Of a stretch of 64,000 bases of DNA, positions 23,462-33,811 are shown piece by piece. The notes beneath the pieces are model-generated. The model was not told where the DNA came from. It ran no database searches and saw nothing but the letters and a program-made list of their open reading frames with translations. Position 1 is the stretch's first letter. Each line of letters starts with the position of its first letter. The stretch is taken from contig CM041298.1 of NCBI GenBank assembly GCA_023052935.1, positions 115,613,977 through 115,677,976 of the forward strand, read 5' to 3'. A program made the translations under genes and the position numbers. The DNA comes from Piezodorus guildinii (lineage: Eukaryota; Arthropoda; Insecta; Hemiptera; Pentatomidae).

Positions 23462-23700
23462 AAAAATTTTATTTTTTTCTGTTATTCCAGCCGAGGAGAG
23501 ATCCTGATGTAAAGAGACTAAGCTGGGGCACACTTAGCCTTTAGGAAGTGGGTATCCCTAAAATAGAGCAAAAATAGGAAAAACCTAGGCCTAAGTCCCT
23601 TCTTAACCGACAGAAGTTCAAGAAACATTACTACTTTTTTTTGTGCACTGAATCTTAACGGGTTGTAGATATACAGGTTTCTCTTCTTCTTTATTTTGAT
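23462..23700 (+). mobile_element. SINE family D fragment, head missing
   Basis: Body and 3' end of family D ('ctgttattccagccgagg', 'ggggcacacttagcct', 'gggttgtagatatacaggtttc'), without the tRNA-like head. Confidence 0.65.
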
Positions 23701-23739
23701 ATGATAATAAAAAGGGAAAATAATATACTACTAACAGTG

Positions 23740-23741
<2 letters not shown>

Positions 23742-23790
<49 letters not shown>
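23742..23790 (+). repeat. Poly(A) run, 49 bases
   Basis: An uninterrupted A run immediately upstream of the LINE fragment at 23791, so the fragment has A tracts at both its 5' and 3' ends. Confidence 0.95.
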
Positions 23791-23791
<1 letters not shown>

Positions 23792-24260
23792 ACTTACTAG
23801 ACAAACGTTCAAAACTTCCAGTATATTACAAAAGACTCATTTACACCACTATTATCACCTATTTGGACGTATGGAATCGAGCTTTGGGGCTCTACAAAAC
23901 CATCTAATTCCTCCCGCATTCAGTCCTTACAATGCAAAATCCTTCGAAAAATCCTGAATGCTCCTTATTTTGTTACAAATCAACTCATTCATAATGGCCT
24001 TAACATCCCATTTGTTGCAGACATAGCCCGTGATAGATACTCCTCTCTTCCTTAGATATCCCAGATAATCCTCCAAGGCGACTGAAAAGAAGGTGGCCTC
24101 GGGACCTACTGAGTTAAAATAGTTAGTGAAGTGCTACCACTGGGTTGTTCTTTCTCAAGACATTTTCATGACATTTTTTTTTTTTCATTCCTCATATTTA
24201 CTTATTGTGTTCTTTAATACAGTTGTAAATTACAATAAATAAATTAAAAAAAAAAAAAAT
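23791..24260 (+). pseudogene. 5'-truncated Jockey-like LINE end with poly(A)
   Basis: Plus strand. Reads LLDKRSKLPVYYKRLIYTTI, then WTYGIELWGSTKPSNSSRIQ across a frame change near 23855, then ILRKILNAPYFVTN. This is the C-terminal end of the ORF2 type seen at 59871-60425 and, more distantly, in the full-length Jockey-like copies (PIWTYGLELWGTAK, NAPYYVTN). It ends in a 3' UTR with 'acagttgtaaattacaataaa' and an A tail at 24246-24258. Only about the last 100 residues are present, with at least one frameshift and a premature stop near 24054. Confidence 0.75.
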
Positions 24261-24604
24261 ATTATTTTTCCAAACATTTGTTATAAAATTCAACGATCAA
24301 CGTTTCGAGGATCTTATCTCATTACCAGATTGCGATAGTGCCTTCCTTTTAGAATTAACTCAGTGAACATTTTAATTTTTTTATAATTAAATGAAGAAAT
24401 TAATAATGATGGATAGTTATATTTTTTCTGATAATGTTATTATAAAAAGGAGTATTTTCCCTACTAGAGAATATCCCAGAGTTACTTTACTATTGTAATT
24501 ATAGAATACATAGTTACTCCATCGCAACCAGGTCCCAACTCTGGAGTGCCCTATTTATACATTTTAGGAGTACTATAAAAAAAGAAGACAAATAATTTTA
24601 TCTT

Positions 24605-24797
24605 TCAAGGTTTAATCAGGATAGAGATCTTTAAGGAGTACCTGATATTTCTAATGCTCGGGACCACCATTTACGTTCCTTCTGAAAGACGTCTCGACCA
24701 AAGATTTTTTACTCTCTTTAAAAAACCTAAGACCATCTGCCGAGTTTGAACCAGTAACTTTGACTGTTATGCAAGCTACTGCACTGCAGGTGACGCC
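24605..24797 (-). mobile_element. SINE family B, diverged partial copy
   Basis: Minus strand, from the head ('gcagtagcttgc', B-box-like GGTTCAAACTC) to 'ctgattaaacct'. The 3' tail is missing. Confidence 0.65.
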
Positions 24798-25487
24798 TCG
24801 GAGGGTAATTATTTAAGCAGTTTGAAGATCATTGGGTTTGTTCTCTCCTCCCGAAGCTCTCTCAGCCTCTTTGAAGTGGGCACTTAAACATAACATTCGA
24901 AGCTACATAATGCTATCCGAAAGTGCATCATTCTAATTTAATAAAATCAACTAAATTTTAAATAACCGTGTCACCTGAAATGTGTTTGCATACTTAAGTT
25001 TCGCGAAAGCTGCACTAGAACACCATAATAATATTAGTCCTATTTATATTCAGAGCGAATACTGTTCCAATTTTCGATTGATGAAGATTGAGAAACCAGT
25101 TAAACAATCCCTAGGTGTGGCAATATTTAAATATAAGGTAACAATAACGAAAACCAGATCCTCCTACAGCAAGGATGGATGAGAAGTGAATAATGTATGA
25201 GTAGGCACAGTTCTGAGCGACGATAAGTTCTAGAGCGAGGATGTTATTAGCATTCAATCAACATTAACACAAACATTACTCTTTTCTTCTCAGTCTGCCG
25301 TTGCCTAATCCGGTCCGGAGGACCATTTTTCGGTTCTGTTTTACTTTCGAGTAATGGTGCTGCAATTATTTTGTATTCACTTCCTGACATATCCATACAG
25401 CGAAGAACAAATAGAAAGTATTAGAGGTTTAAAATTGTTGTTGTAATTGAATTATTTTACGCGTATTTATACTTGAGTCTTTATATC

Positions 25488-25565
25488 GAACGATGCTACA
25501 GTTAGAGTCCTGTACTTTGCCTATCCAGGTTAAATAGAAATCTTTAGTGAATAACTCACATTCCG
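25488..25565 (-). mobile_element. SINE family B short fragment
   Basis: Minus-strand match to the 'aggactcccactgtagcatcgtcc' region, diverged, without head or tail. Confidence 0.5.
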
Positions 25566-25814
25566 ACCGCAGTATAGTAAAAAAAAAGTTCTAGATTTAA
25601 TTTCAAAAAGAATCAAATAAGTTATTTCAATAATAATATAGTAATGAGAGAATTTCGCTCCACATCGCTTCCACCTTTTGGAAATCAATGTTCAATTATT
25701 AAATCTCGTCCAACTAGTTTATCTTTATTTATTTATTATTAATTATAAAAATAATGTGTTATATCCATATATTTATCTAAGTTAATAATATTTTTTGGTT
25801 TATCGATCTAAATA

Positions 25815-26230
25815 ACCAACCCCAGATGATAATCTAAATAACCAATCTCGCAAAAAAAGGACTCAGTGTGTCTGTTGTAAGTCCAGGACGAAAATAATGA
25901 GGTGTGCGGAACTGAAATTTTATATTCGAGACATTTATTCGTCCGAGATGTTATTGCAACTTTTTCATCAAAATCGAAACACCAGAAGATCCACTCTATA
26001 CCATGAATTTAGATTAATTTCGCTATATCAATGTAAAATTTGATGGGCTTTGATATCATGTAGGTTTCATTTTGATTAAATTGACAAGGCTTAAATGCTG
26101 ATACTTTAAAGTTTCTTCCTCTAAAGTATCCTCAGTTATGTTGATTCAAAAAAAATATATATATCATCATGTTATTAGCATTGTTAAAAAACGGTTAAAT
26201 ATATAAGTTGAACGAATTTGATAGACCCCT
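25815..26230 (+). repeat. Family A partial copy
   Basis: Plus strand from 'aaataaccaatctcgcaaaaa' through 'atcatgtaggtttcatt' to 'ggttaaatatataagttgaacgaattt'. The right third and the palindromic end are missing. Confidence 0.7.
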
Positions 26231-27509
26231 GCAAAAAAAAAAAAAAAAAAAGGTGTCCACAGTAAAAATTATTCGCAATTAAAAATAAATTTGAAACATA
26301 TTTTAAAACTTTACATTCTGTTTATAATTCAGTTCGATATGTCGGAGTTTGTGATTTCATCGCGTCTGAAAATTTCAAACATTTAGGGGTGTGGTTTTCA
26401 AAGGGCATCAGCAACAAAGAAGACATTGATTAGAAAGTTTTCAGAGTAAGAAAGATAATAAGCATTCTCGTTTCTGTTCTATTTTATAAGAATGTCCAGG
26501 TCCAAACGAAAAAGAGGTTCTTTCATTTGTTGAAAGCACTGCATTGTTTGCACCAGAAACAAGGACCATTTTAACAGAATCAGCAAAAAAACTTTTCTCA
26601 TTAGAAATGTTTTTTTTGTTTTTTTTGAGACGCAGTTGTAAAGTTAAAGAATGAAATATACAAACAAAATTTATTTTTAATCATCTACACTCACTGAAAG
26701 AAGTTTCCATGCATGCTATTAATTTGCTGGGTTATTTATTTTCAACTTAACAATCTCCTAATGAGGAAATTATTAATTCCTAATATTAGATAAAAATAAG
26801 ATTAATTTTATTTTCATGTCAGCATCAATATCAAACGAGGCAGAAGGTCATTTGTTAATGATAGGTCAAGTTTCCATACGCTTTAAATTCTAATCCCATT
26901 TCTTGTACTATGTCCGTCTTCCCAGTTTTATCTGTATAAATCTGATCTCTATACTAAACTCTTAGTTTAGTATTAGTTTTACTCATGCCTGGGAAACTGA
27001 TTTATTTTCTATATTAGCGTTTTTGGTGATTAGAGAGAGTAAAAATGTTCTTTACTAAATTTGTGACATGAGGACTGTCTCACAATTTTTATTTGAACTA
27101 CATCGACAGAGATGGAACTTGCCAATAAAAGAGCCAACACTAGAAAAATACAGGCCAAACTTGATTTTTTTTCATTCAAAACAATATACTTAACTCCTAA
27201 ACGGACCAACTGTTGTTATATACACACAATTTTTTTTATGCGATCAACAAAACAACACAGCTTCATTGATAAAAAACTTGTCAAGATAGCCCGAACATTA
27301 ATGTAATATGTAATAAATATAGCAGAAACGTGATTTTTTTCATTCAAACTAATATACTTTCTAAACGTTAGTTATAGCGACATGTGATATGTAACGAAAA
27401 ATTCTCCTCTAAATTTCTGGCTAGGAAATAGTGTTTGATTCGAGTAACACTAACAGATTAGATTTTTTAGAGCGAAAAAACTTAACGCTATATGTATATA
27501 TACATATAC

Positions 27510-27516
<7 letters not shown>

Positions 27517-27582
<66 letters not shown>

Positions 27583-27592
27583 GTGTGTGTGT
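27517..27592. repeat. (TA)n(TG)n microsatellite
   Basis: TA repeats to 27566 followed by TG repeats. Frames on both strands here (27431-27664 plus, 27647-27450 minus) are repeat read-through. Confidence 0.95.
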
Positions 27593-27835
27593 ATTTTAAA
27601 TGAAAGCTTTCAAACGGTAGGTGCTGAGGAAAACTGTTATACAACAAAGAATATTTTTCATTGAATTTCTGACTTGTAAGTTTTTAGCTTTTATATCCGA
27701 GTTACAACAACAAAGTTTGTCAAAATAGCCCAAACACTTAAAAACTCTAGAAAAAATGTGACTTTTTTCATTCGAACCAAATATAGCTCTACGGTAGGTC
27801 TTTTAAAATTTTTACTACGTTTTAAATTTTAGATC

Positions 27836-28128
27836 GGGAGCGGTGTGGTCTAGTGGGTAGAGCGCTAGTCTAATGTGCTCCAGGTCCTGGGTTCGAATCC
27901 CGGCTGTGGCGGAATATTATTAATTCTGTTATTTCGGCCGAGGGGCCATCCTGGGGTATAGAGACCCTCCTGGGGCACACCCAGCCTCTATAAAGTGGGT
28001 ACCTAAAAATTTGGAAAAACTGGCGGTTGAGCGTGGCCGTTGGCCTAGAAACAGTACGATTGTCTACATGTACTGAGCCCAAAACTCGTCATGGGTTGTG
28101 GTGGTTCAGGTTTTTTTTTTTTTTTTGA
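27836..28128 (+). mobile_element. SINE family D, best copy
   Basis: Starts GGGAGCGGTGTGGTCTAGTG with A-box TGGTCTAGTGGGTAGAG-like and perfect B-box GGTTCGAATCCC. The body is 'attctgttatttcggccgag', 'ggccgttggcctagaaacag'. The 3' end 'gggttgtggtggttcagg' is followed by about 17 T. Note that the tail is T-rich on the same strand as the tRNA-like head. It is a SINE, not a tRNA gene: the head lacks a full cloverleaf and is joined to an unrelated body. Confidence 0.9.
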
Positions 28129-28139
28129 TCAGAGCAACA

Positions 28140-28860
28140 CCAATAGCATGTCAAACTTACACATTACACAATGAAAGTTACAGACCCTCAACTAAAAGAC
28201 TAATTCTAAATAAAACCCATATTAAAATTTTACTTAATTTAAAAGTCTCAATTAAAGGTGTGTGGTTGACTTTCGGCTGTTTATTTCTACCAATTAAAAG
28301 TCTGAAAATTGATTCGAAAAAGCTAGGCATATAATGCTAATCGGAAGCAGAGACCGTTCACTTCATTCTGAGACATATCTGATATTTTTTTCTCGACTTG
28401 ACACGATTCCACCTGTGTCGAAAGATTGCACTCAAGCACTTCTTTGGATAATTAGGCAATTTCCTGTAATGCGCGCATTGATGTATGTAAATATCTTTTT
28501 GTTCTCGGACCTGATATTTATTCACCGGTGTGAATAGTAATAGCCTCATTGAATAGCACTGATTACTTCAAGGATTTCCTTGTCGATGCAGGAATTTATT
28601 CAATTGCCTCTTATACAAACTGAGCCATTAAGATGACCGATTCAAGTTCAGGTTTTTCCAGTCAATATTTAGCGAATGAAAAGTCATTTGTTTAGATATT
28701 CATCGATGCAAAATATACAATCATTACTTTTTTTTTATAAAAGGATAACAATAAACATAGGTAAGAAATTAAAGCTGAATGATTTAACAAGACGTTACAA
28801 ACAACTTTCACATCTATTGGAGAGCAGATCATCAATTAAATTAGGAAACAAGCGCCTAAT
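28140..28860. other. Unclassified
   Basis: Short frames only (28098-28334, 28334-28537 plus; 28549-28358 minus), none with a recognisable motif. Confidence 0.4.
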
Positions 28861-28864
28861 AATA

Positions 28865-29345
28865 TGAGTCCAAATGACCAAGTCCCGCAAAAAGGGCTCT
28901 ATTTGTGTTAAGTCCAGCGTGAAAACGAAAAGTTCTATGAAACTGAAATTTCATATTTAAGACAACTATACGCAAGAGATGTTACAGCAATTTTTTCATC
29001 AAAATCAGCTTACCAGAAGAGCCACTTTATACTATGCATTTTTTCACCTATTTACGATTTTCTCAAAAACGGCTCTAACGATTTTGATTAAATTCCCTAT
29101 ATCGATGTAAAATTGAACAGGCTTTAATATCATGTAGGTTCCATTCTGATTGATATAGTCTGACAGGGCTTATATGCCAATATTTCAAAATTTCTACCTT
29201 TGAATTACCTTTAATTTTGTAGTTTACATGAAATGGACCAGATCATTAGCATTGCTAAAAAACAGGTAAATATATAAGTTTAATGAATTCGATATCCAAC
29301 TACAGGAGATAAGAGCAAACATATTTTTTTAAAGCAATTTGTTGT
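28865..29345 (+). repeat. Family A copy, left part (interrupted)
   Basis: From 'gagtccaaatgaccaagtcccgc' to 'aattcgatatccaactac..' and 'tgtttttgaactta', where the RTE-derived piece at 29354 interrupts it. The right part resumes at 29868. Confidence 0.8.
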
Positions 29346-29353
29346 TTTTGAAC

Positions 29354-29555
29354 TTACATACATACATATTCGGCGCAACAACCCGTTATCGAGTCTAGGC
29401 CTCCCCTAGCAGCCTCCGCCAGACGGCTCTGTCTTGTGCTGCAGCAGTCCAGTTCCTGATGTTGAAGCCAGCGGATTTCCTGGATTGCTGCTATATCAAT
29501 TTTATATTTGTCCAATTCCATAAGGAGGGCCCTAAGCGCCCCTAATCTGTGTAGA
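29354..29555 (-). mobile_element. Internally deleted RTE-like element (endonuclease start joined to C-terminus)
   Basis: Minus strand. From about 29549 it reads GALRALLMELDKYKIDIAAI then QEIRW, the conserved N-terminal part of an RTE-type apurinic endonuclease. Within a few bases it passes to NIRNWTAAAQDRAVWRRLL and a stop (TAG), the usual last residues of this LINE type. The tail is (ATGT)n (plus strand 29356-29368). Thus the entire RT is missing and the two ends of the ORF are joined near 29462-29475. It lies within a family A copy. Whether this is a one-off deletion or a multicopy non-autonomous family cannot be told from one copy. Confidence 0.7.
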
Positions 29556-29867
29556 GATAAAATGTTCCAATATGCTAATTTTAAGTCAGTGTGGCGGTTC
29601 CGAAGTCGTTCCCTTTGAGACAGTCCGGCTTCTTCTGTATCTTGCCCACTGCTCCCCAGTCAGGTGGAGGGGCTGCCTCCTCAGAGCACCCTGACATACT
29701 TCCCCATCCGGAGCGGCTTCCTAGGGAAGGTGACCCTAGGGTGAGTATTGTAGATGACCTTGTGTCAGTGTAGGTGAATCGTGTACTGTTCTTTGTATAT
29801 TTGTGCAGTATACTGAACTCGGAAAATCGGAGGATCGTTAATCCCCAACTAGCTGTGCACTGGAATG
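29556..29867. other. Unclassified, between the two parts of a family A copy
   Basis: A GC-richer segment at 29590-29760 has short frames on both strands (29591-29773 plus; 29943-29581 minus) but no family motif. Confidence 0.4.
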
Positions 29868-30035
29868 CTAAAGATTTGAGAAAAAATATTATTTTATACA
29901 TATTGTAAAAGTTAACGGGAGTGATGAAAAGCCGATAAAACAAACTGATTGTCTTAGATAATAATATAATAGATTATTTAATAAAACACACGCTACTTTT
30001 AAAATCCAATATAAATAATTCTTTAACAATTTTTT
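29868..30035 (+). repeat. Family A copy, right part
   Basis: Contains 'taaagatttgagaaaaaatatt', 'taacgggagtgatgaaaagccg', 'tagataataatataatagatt' and 'aattctttaac', continuing the copy begun at 28865. The terminal 'gtaagtgaaagtcgtg' block is missing. Confidence 0.75.
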
Positions 30036-30044
30036 TGGTATATT

Positions 30045-30450
30045 CGCTAGTAAAAGTGGTGTGTAAGAAAGTCAGGGTAAGAAGGCTCAAATTCTCTGGG
30101 CACATGATGAGGATGAGCCCTGAAAGGTTAAACCGGGAAATCTTCCGACGATTCCACCAGCGCAAGAACACGACTGGTTTTTTCAAGCATATCAGGGACG
30201 ACATGGATTCATCAGGACTGAAGGATTCAGACTGTAGGGATAGAGAGACCTACAGAAGTTCACTGAACAATATAAAGGTCTTCGTGTTCAAAGAACGCCA
30301 AAAAAGGAATTATGCGTGGTCGGAGGAAAGAAGGCGCAAACATGCGGAGCTCATGAGGGAAGTATCGAAAAGAAGGAAGTCGAGGAAGCAAACCTGAGCA
30401 TGATATTCGCGTGGTCTTTAAGGCCTTTTCGCGCCCCCAAAAAAAAGTGG
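30045..30450 (+). pseudogene. LINE C-terminal fragment (RTE/I-like)
   Basis: An open frame to the TGA at 30395-30397 reads RLKFSGHMMRMSPERLNREI, then a basic stretch, DIRDDMDSSG-like residues, RDRETYRSSL and a highly charged tail (SEERRRKHAELMREVSKRRK). The GH..RM motif followed by DR..YR and WS...R marks the C-terminus of an endonuclease-RT LINE. The 3' UTR is only about 45 bp, ending 'tttaaggcc' and A-rich sequence. The same tail, 'gatatt.gcgtggtctttaag', follows the related fragment at 40140-40475. 5'-truncated; nothing suggests a host gene. Confidence 0.7.
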
Positions 30451-30486
30451 TGTGTGTCGCACACCAGATTTTTGTGATAATATTAT

Positions 30487-30770
30487 TGAAAAAAAAAGAA
30501 ACCTGTACGTCTACAACCTATAAAAGGTTTTTGGCTCAGTACATAAAGAGATTCCTACTGTTTCATGGCAAATGGATATGCAAGGAGGTGATTAGGCCGA
30601 GATCACGCTCGGTCGCCAGGGTTTTTCTAAACTTTTTGGGCACCCACTTTATAGAGGCTGGATGTGCCACTCCTTAGCAGATGTTCGCCGCAAGGCTGAA
30701 AAATAAAAGAATAAATAAATATTCTGCGTCATCCGGGGTTCGAATCCGGGACCGGGGAACAGTATTTTAA
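30487..30770 (-). mobile_element. SINE family D copy
   Basis: Minus strand. B box GGGTTCGAACCCC-like near 30738-30750, body 'agcctctataaagtgggtgcc', end 'ttgtagacgtacaggtttc' followed by T on the minus strand. About 60 bp around 30675-30720 is diverged. Confidence 0.8.
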
Positions 30771-30779
30771 TGTTCCAGA

Positions 30780-31395
30780 CATTCATCTATTTCAAATAAT
30801 TAATTTCGGTTTCATGTGACTTTTCGTCTTTGTGCTGGGATTACCATAAATATTAAGAAATACCTACATGTTTGGACAGAAGACCTAAAAAGAGTATTTT
30901 CGTTGAAAATTGCGATTAAACAAGTACTTTGTAATATTAAATGAAACTATTTTTAGCTCTGAGAGAATACAAAAAGGTGCTAATCGACAAATTCGTCATT
31001 GTGATTGATGTTGGCAATACATATTAAAGGGAAATCGCTTTCGTCACATGAAAACCAGGATATTATCTCCAGCATAGAAAATTTAGACGAATGGGAAAGA
31101 TAACTGTGACAGGTACAAATGGTTCAAGGCAGATGTGTTAGTGGAAGTGGGGAATAGGGTAGGGAGCTTGCAAAAACTTACAAGCATATTAATAGCATAA
31201 ACTAGTCGGCATTAGCCACCTATAATGTTTTGTTTTTTTGCTTTAAATTATTTAAAAATTAAATCCTGGATGTGAAGTTAATAAGAAGTACAACAAATTA
31301 ATAAAATAATAACACTGGGCCCACACATCAAGAACAGATATATACCACGAAACAAATGACTAAAAATTTTATACTCGTTATTCTCAAGACATTCA
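30780..31395. other. Unclassified AT-rich stretch
   Basis: I see no gene, repeat end or motif here. Confidence 0.4.
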
Positions 31396-31407
31396 AAATT
31401 AATACTT

Positions 31408-31532
31408 TTTTTTTTTTTTTAATATATTTATTGGTATTTACAACTGTATAATAAAATACATTTAGTAAATGTGATACAAGATAAGTTGACATGATTCATA
31501 TGTAGGGATACTACCCATTGGCAGCTCCCCAT
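31408..31532 (-). mobile_element. Very short 5'-truncated Jockey-like insertion with TSD
   Basis: Only about 125 bp of 3' UTR: poly(T) on the plus strand, then 'aatatatttattggtatttacaactgt', matching the tail of the copy at 59690. Flanked by a 12-bp direct repeat AAATTAATACTT at 31396-31407 and 31533-31544. Confidence 0.7.
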
Positions 31533-31544
31533 AAATTAATACTT

Positions 31545-32180
31545 AAACATAAATTGAACACTTTCAGTTACTTACTCCAGCTTTCGAACCTACGCGTCAC
31601 AGATGTAAGGGATATTTAAATGAAACATTTATTTTTATAATTATCAGGTTACCCTCGAGGGTAGAAAATTATTATTAAAATACAATATAAAGTTAAATAA
31701 TATAATCCTTTTTTTATTTAGAGCAAGAGATGTATATGATTGGATTCAACCCAAGAAACTTGGTAAGGCTGACAAATGAAAAAAAAAAAAACATTTGATT
31801 AGTTAATTGATACCCTCTTAGGAGATTGCGGTAAGATTTTTTCCTTGGGCGGTGGGACGTTTAAAAGCATTCTTCTCAGACAGAGAAATTGTTGATATTA
31901 AGCCGCATGACTCAACTGAAATAAAGGCCCCCTTCTCATGACAGATCATTTCAGCATTACAATACCACGATCCGTTCTCCACTCGCTATGAAACTTATTC
32001 ACATTAATACTTCACAAGCGATCGAGATGACACAGCGATTGTCAAGAAGCACTCATAAGATGTTCGAGGCGATTCTTGAGTTTTTCCTACGTCACACAGT
32101 GGAAAATATGACCGATTTAGGTGGACAAAATTCTGAAACTTGTCCATATTTAAGCTTTGGTGTCCCAGATTACGGAAAAA
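31545..32180. other. Unclassified
   Basis: A 90-codon frame at 31988-32260 partly runs into family A and shows no known motif. Nothing else supported. Confidence 0.4.
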
Positions 32181-32182
32181 AG

Positions 32183-32715
32183 TCAGGTGCGGGCAACACA
32201 CGACTTTCACTTACCTCCATTTTTAAAATCAATGAAAGAATTTTCAAAAACTATCCCTAACTGTTTTTAACCCTAAAATACGTGAAACTATTAAAGAATT
32301 AATTAAATTGAATTTATATAATAACATGTGTTTTATTAAAAAATCTATTATATTATTATCTAAAATAATCAGTTAGTTTTATGTTCATTTCATCACTCTC
32401 TATTAACTTTTAAAAGCTTGTGTATGAGATAATATTTTTTCTAAAATCTTCAGCTTTCCAACGGTATATCATACATGTATATTACTGCTCTTATGTTCAA
32501 AAACAAAAAATTGCATACAAAACATATTTTTTCAGTTTTCTCCTTTAGTTGGGTATCGAATTCATTCAATTTATATATTTACCTGTTTTTCATCAGTGGT
32601 AACAGGATAATCTAGTTATTTTTATAAATCTACAAAATTAAAGGTACTTTTGGGGAAGAAAATACCGATAATTTAAGCCCTGTCAAACCATTTTAATCAG
32701 AATTTAGATAAAAAT
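32183..32715 (-). repeat. Family A copy, minus strand, palindromic end missing
   Basis: Starts 'tcaggtgcgggcaacacacg' with the subterminal 'actttcacttacc', and runs to 'agccctgtcaaaccattttaatcag'. Confidence 0.85.
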
Positions 32716-32870
32716 TATAGTAGCTTCCTGGACGTAAGAGATCCTTACTGTTTCTTTTTCAAAGATGGTGATCAGAAAAAATCCTCCATTTGTTGAAAAC
32801 ATACAAGTTTTTCATTATAGGTGAAATAATCAGGAATCAGTCATTTTTTGAAAACAATTTTTTTTAATTT

Positions 32871-32912
32871 TGCCAACGTTTCGGCTCAAGCTTGTGAGCC
32901 TTCATCAGGGCA
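32871..32912 (-). ncRNA. Hammerhead-like ribozyme motif (candidate)
   Basis: On the minus strand: UGCC, core CUGAUGA, one extra A, stem II GGCUCA/UGAGCC around the loop CAAGCU, core GAAA, then CGUU and GGCA. UGCC pairs with GGCA (stem I). Stem III would be only AC/GU with no loop, so it could form only between two molecules, through the self-complementary ACGU. The extra base after CUGAUGA departs from the standard core. Confidence 0.5.
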
Positions 32913-32975
32913 TGAATGAGCCATGTCCAAGCATAAACCGTGCATATGGGTTTATTCTTGGACATGGCTCAGTAA

Positions 32976-33017
32976 TGCCCTGATGATGGCTCACAAGCTT
33001 GAGCCGAAACGTTGGCA
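32976..33017 (+). ncRNA. Hammerhead-like ribozyme motif (candidate), inverted partner
   Basis: Same architecture on the plus strand: UGCC, CUGAUGA, one extra U, stem II GGCUCA/UGAGCC, GAAAC, GUU, GGCA. It differs from its partner at the extra base (U in place of A). Confidence 0.5.
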
Positions 33018-33208
33018 AAATTTAAAAAAAAATTGTCAAAAAATGACTGATTCCTGATTATTCCACCTATAATAGTTTCTACAATCGACTATACATCCTC
33101 AATATAATACAAGTTTTTCGGTAACCAATTTAGAAAGGTTAGCTAAACGAAACGAAGGTCTCCCTTCCCCAGGGTCGCCCCTCGAGTAAAAACAGTATTA
33201 ATAATTAT

Positions 33209-33262
33209 CTTGCTACAGCATTCTTCGAATCCAGGACTCGGAGAACAGTATACTATTGGTTC
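33209..33262 (-). mobile_element. SINE family D fragment (B-box region)
   Basis: Minus strand 'ctccgagtcctggattcga' with the flanking 'tactgttc', a short diverged piece of a family D head. Confidence 0.4.
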
Positions 33263-33269
33263 TATCGAA

Positions 33270-33685
33270 AAGGACCACCACGATTCCCCCCACTAGTGAT
33301 CTATAATCAGTTAAATTTAAGTAGTATATCATCATTATAATTAAGAGCACATTGACAAATTTTGATGAATTGCCCTCCGCATTAAAGATATAATGACGAG
33401 ACAATTTAGTTGTTTTTTTATTTTTGGAAAAACGGGCGAGTGCAGTTGCAAAACCTGCTTTCTTGAGGAAATGAGGGCGATTATTCAAGAACAAGATGGA
33501 GACCCTCGGCTTGCTTCAAATTATCTTGTATCGTTAAAGAAAAATAAATCGGTTCATTAAGGCTGTCCACAAGTTTTTGGAACATGCCTCATTAGTTTAT
33601 TTTCAAAGTACTTCATTATTCTTCATGAGGGTGTTGCAATGCTATGCAGGTTTTTTTTTTTATAACAATAATTAGTATCCCATAA
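33270..33685. other. Unclassified
   Basis: I see no supported feature. The frame 33494-33213 (minus) overlaps the SINE fragment and has no motif. Confidence 0.4.
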
Positions 33686-33690
33686 TTTAT

Positions 33691-33765
33691 TTTATTTTTT
33701 TTTTTTGTAATTTACAACTGTATTTAACAAATACACTGAAATGTGTAGTAAGAATAAATTTCATT
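33691..33765 (-). mobile_element. Jockey-like LINE 3' UTR fragment
   Basis: T run then 'gtaatttacaactgtatttaa', the reverse of the 3' UTR end seen at 24215-24240. No coding part remains. Confidence 0.45.
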
Positions 33766-33811
33766 AAAAAATAAAATTATTAATATTAAAATTAGTATGA
33801 TGAAGAGGATT

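Larger units (their letters stand above)
32814..33100. mobile_element. Foldback element with two hammerhead-like cores
   Basis: Two inverted arms (about 32814-32930 and 32944-33073) carry 'aataatcaggaatcagtca', 'gccaacgtttcggctcaagc' and 'ccctgatga'. The right side extends to 33100 ('gactatacatcctc'). A second, less complete copy lies at 49027-49260. The arms resemble the inverted terminal regions of Penelope-like elements, which are known to carry hammerhead ribozymes; that assignment is inference. No protein is encoded. Confidence 0.75.

Noticed and set aside
23618..23907. Poly-Lys / poly-Phe frames
   Set aside because: These read the 49-base A run on either strand.
27836..27910. tRNA gene at the SINE D head (also the SINE B and C heads)
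   Set aside because: A and B boxes are present, but no complete cloverleaf was traced and each head is joined to a recurring unrelated body. The copies recur as whole SINE units with TSDs.
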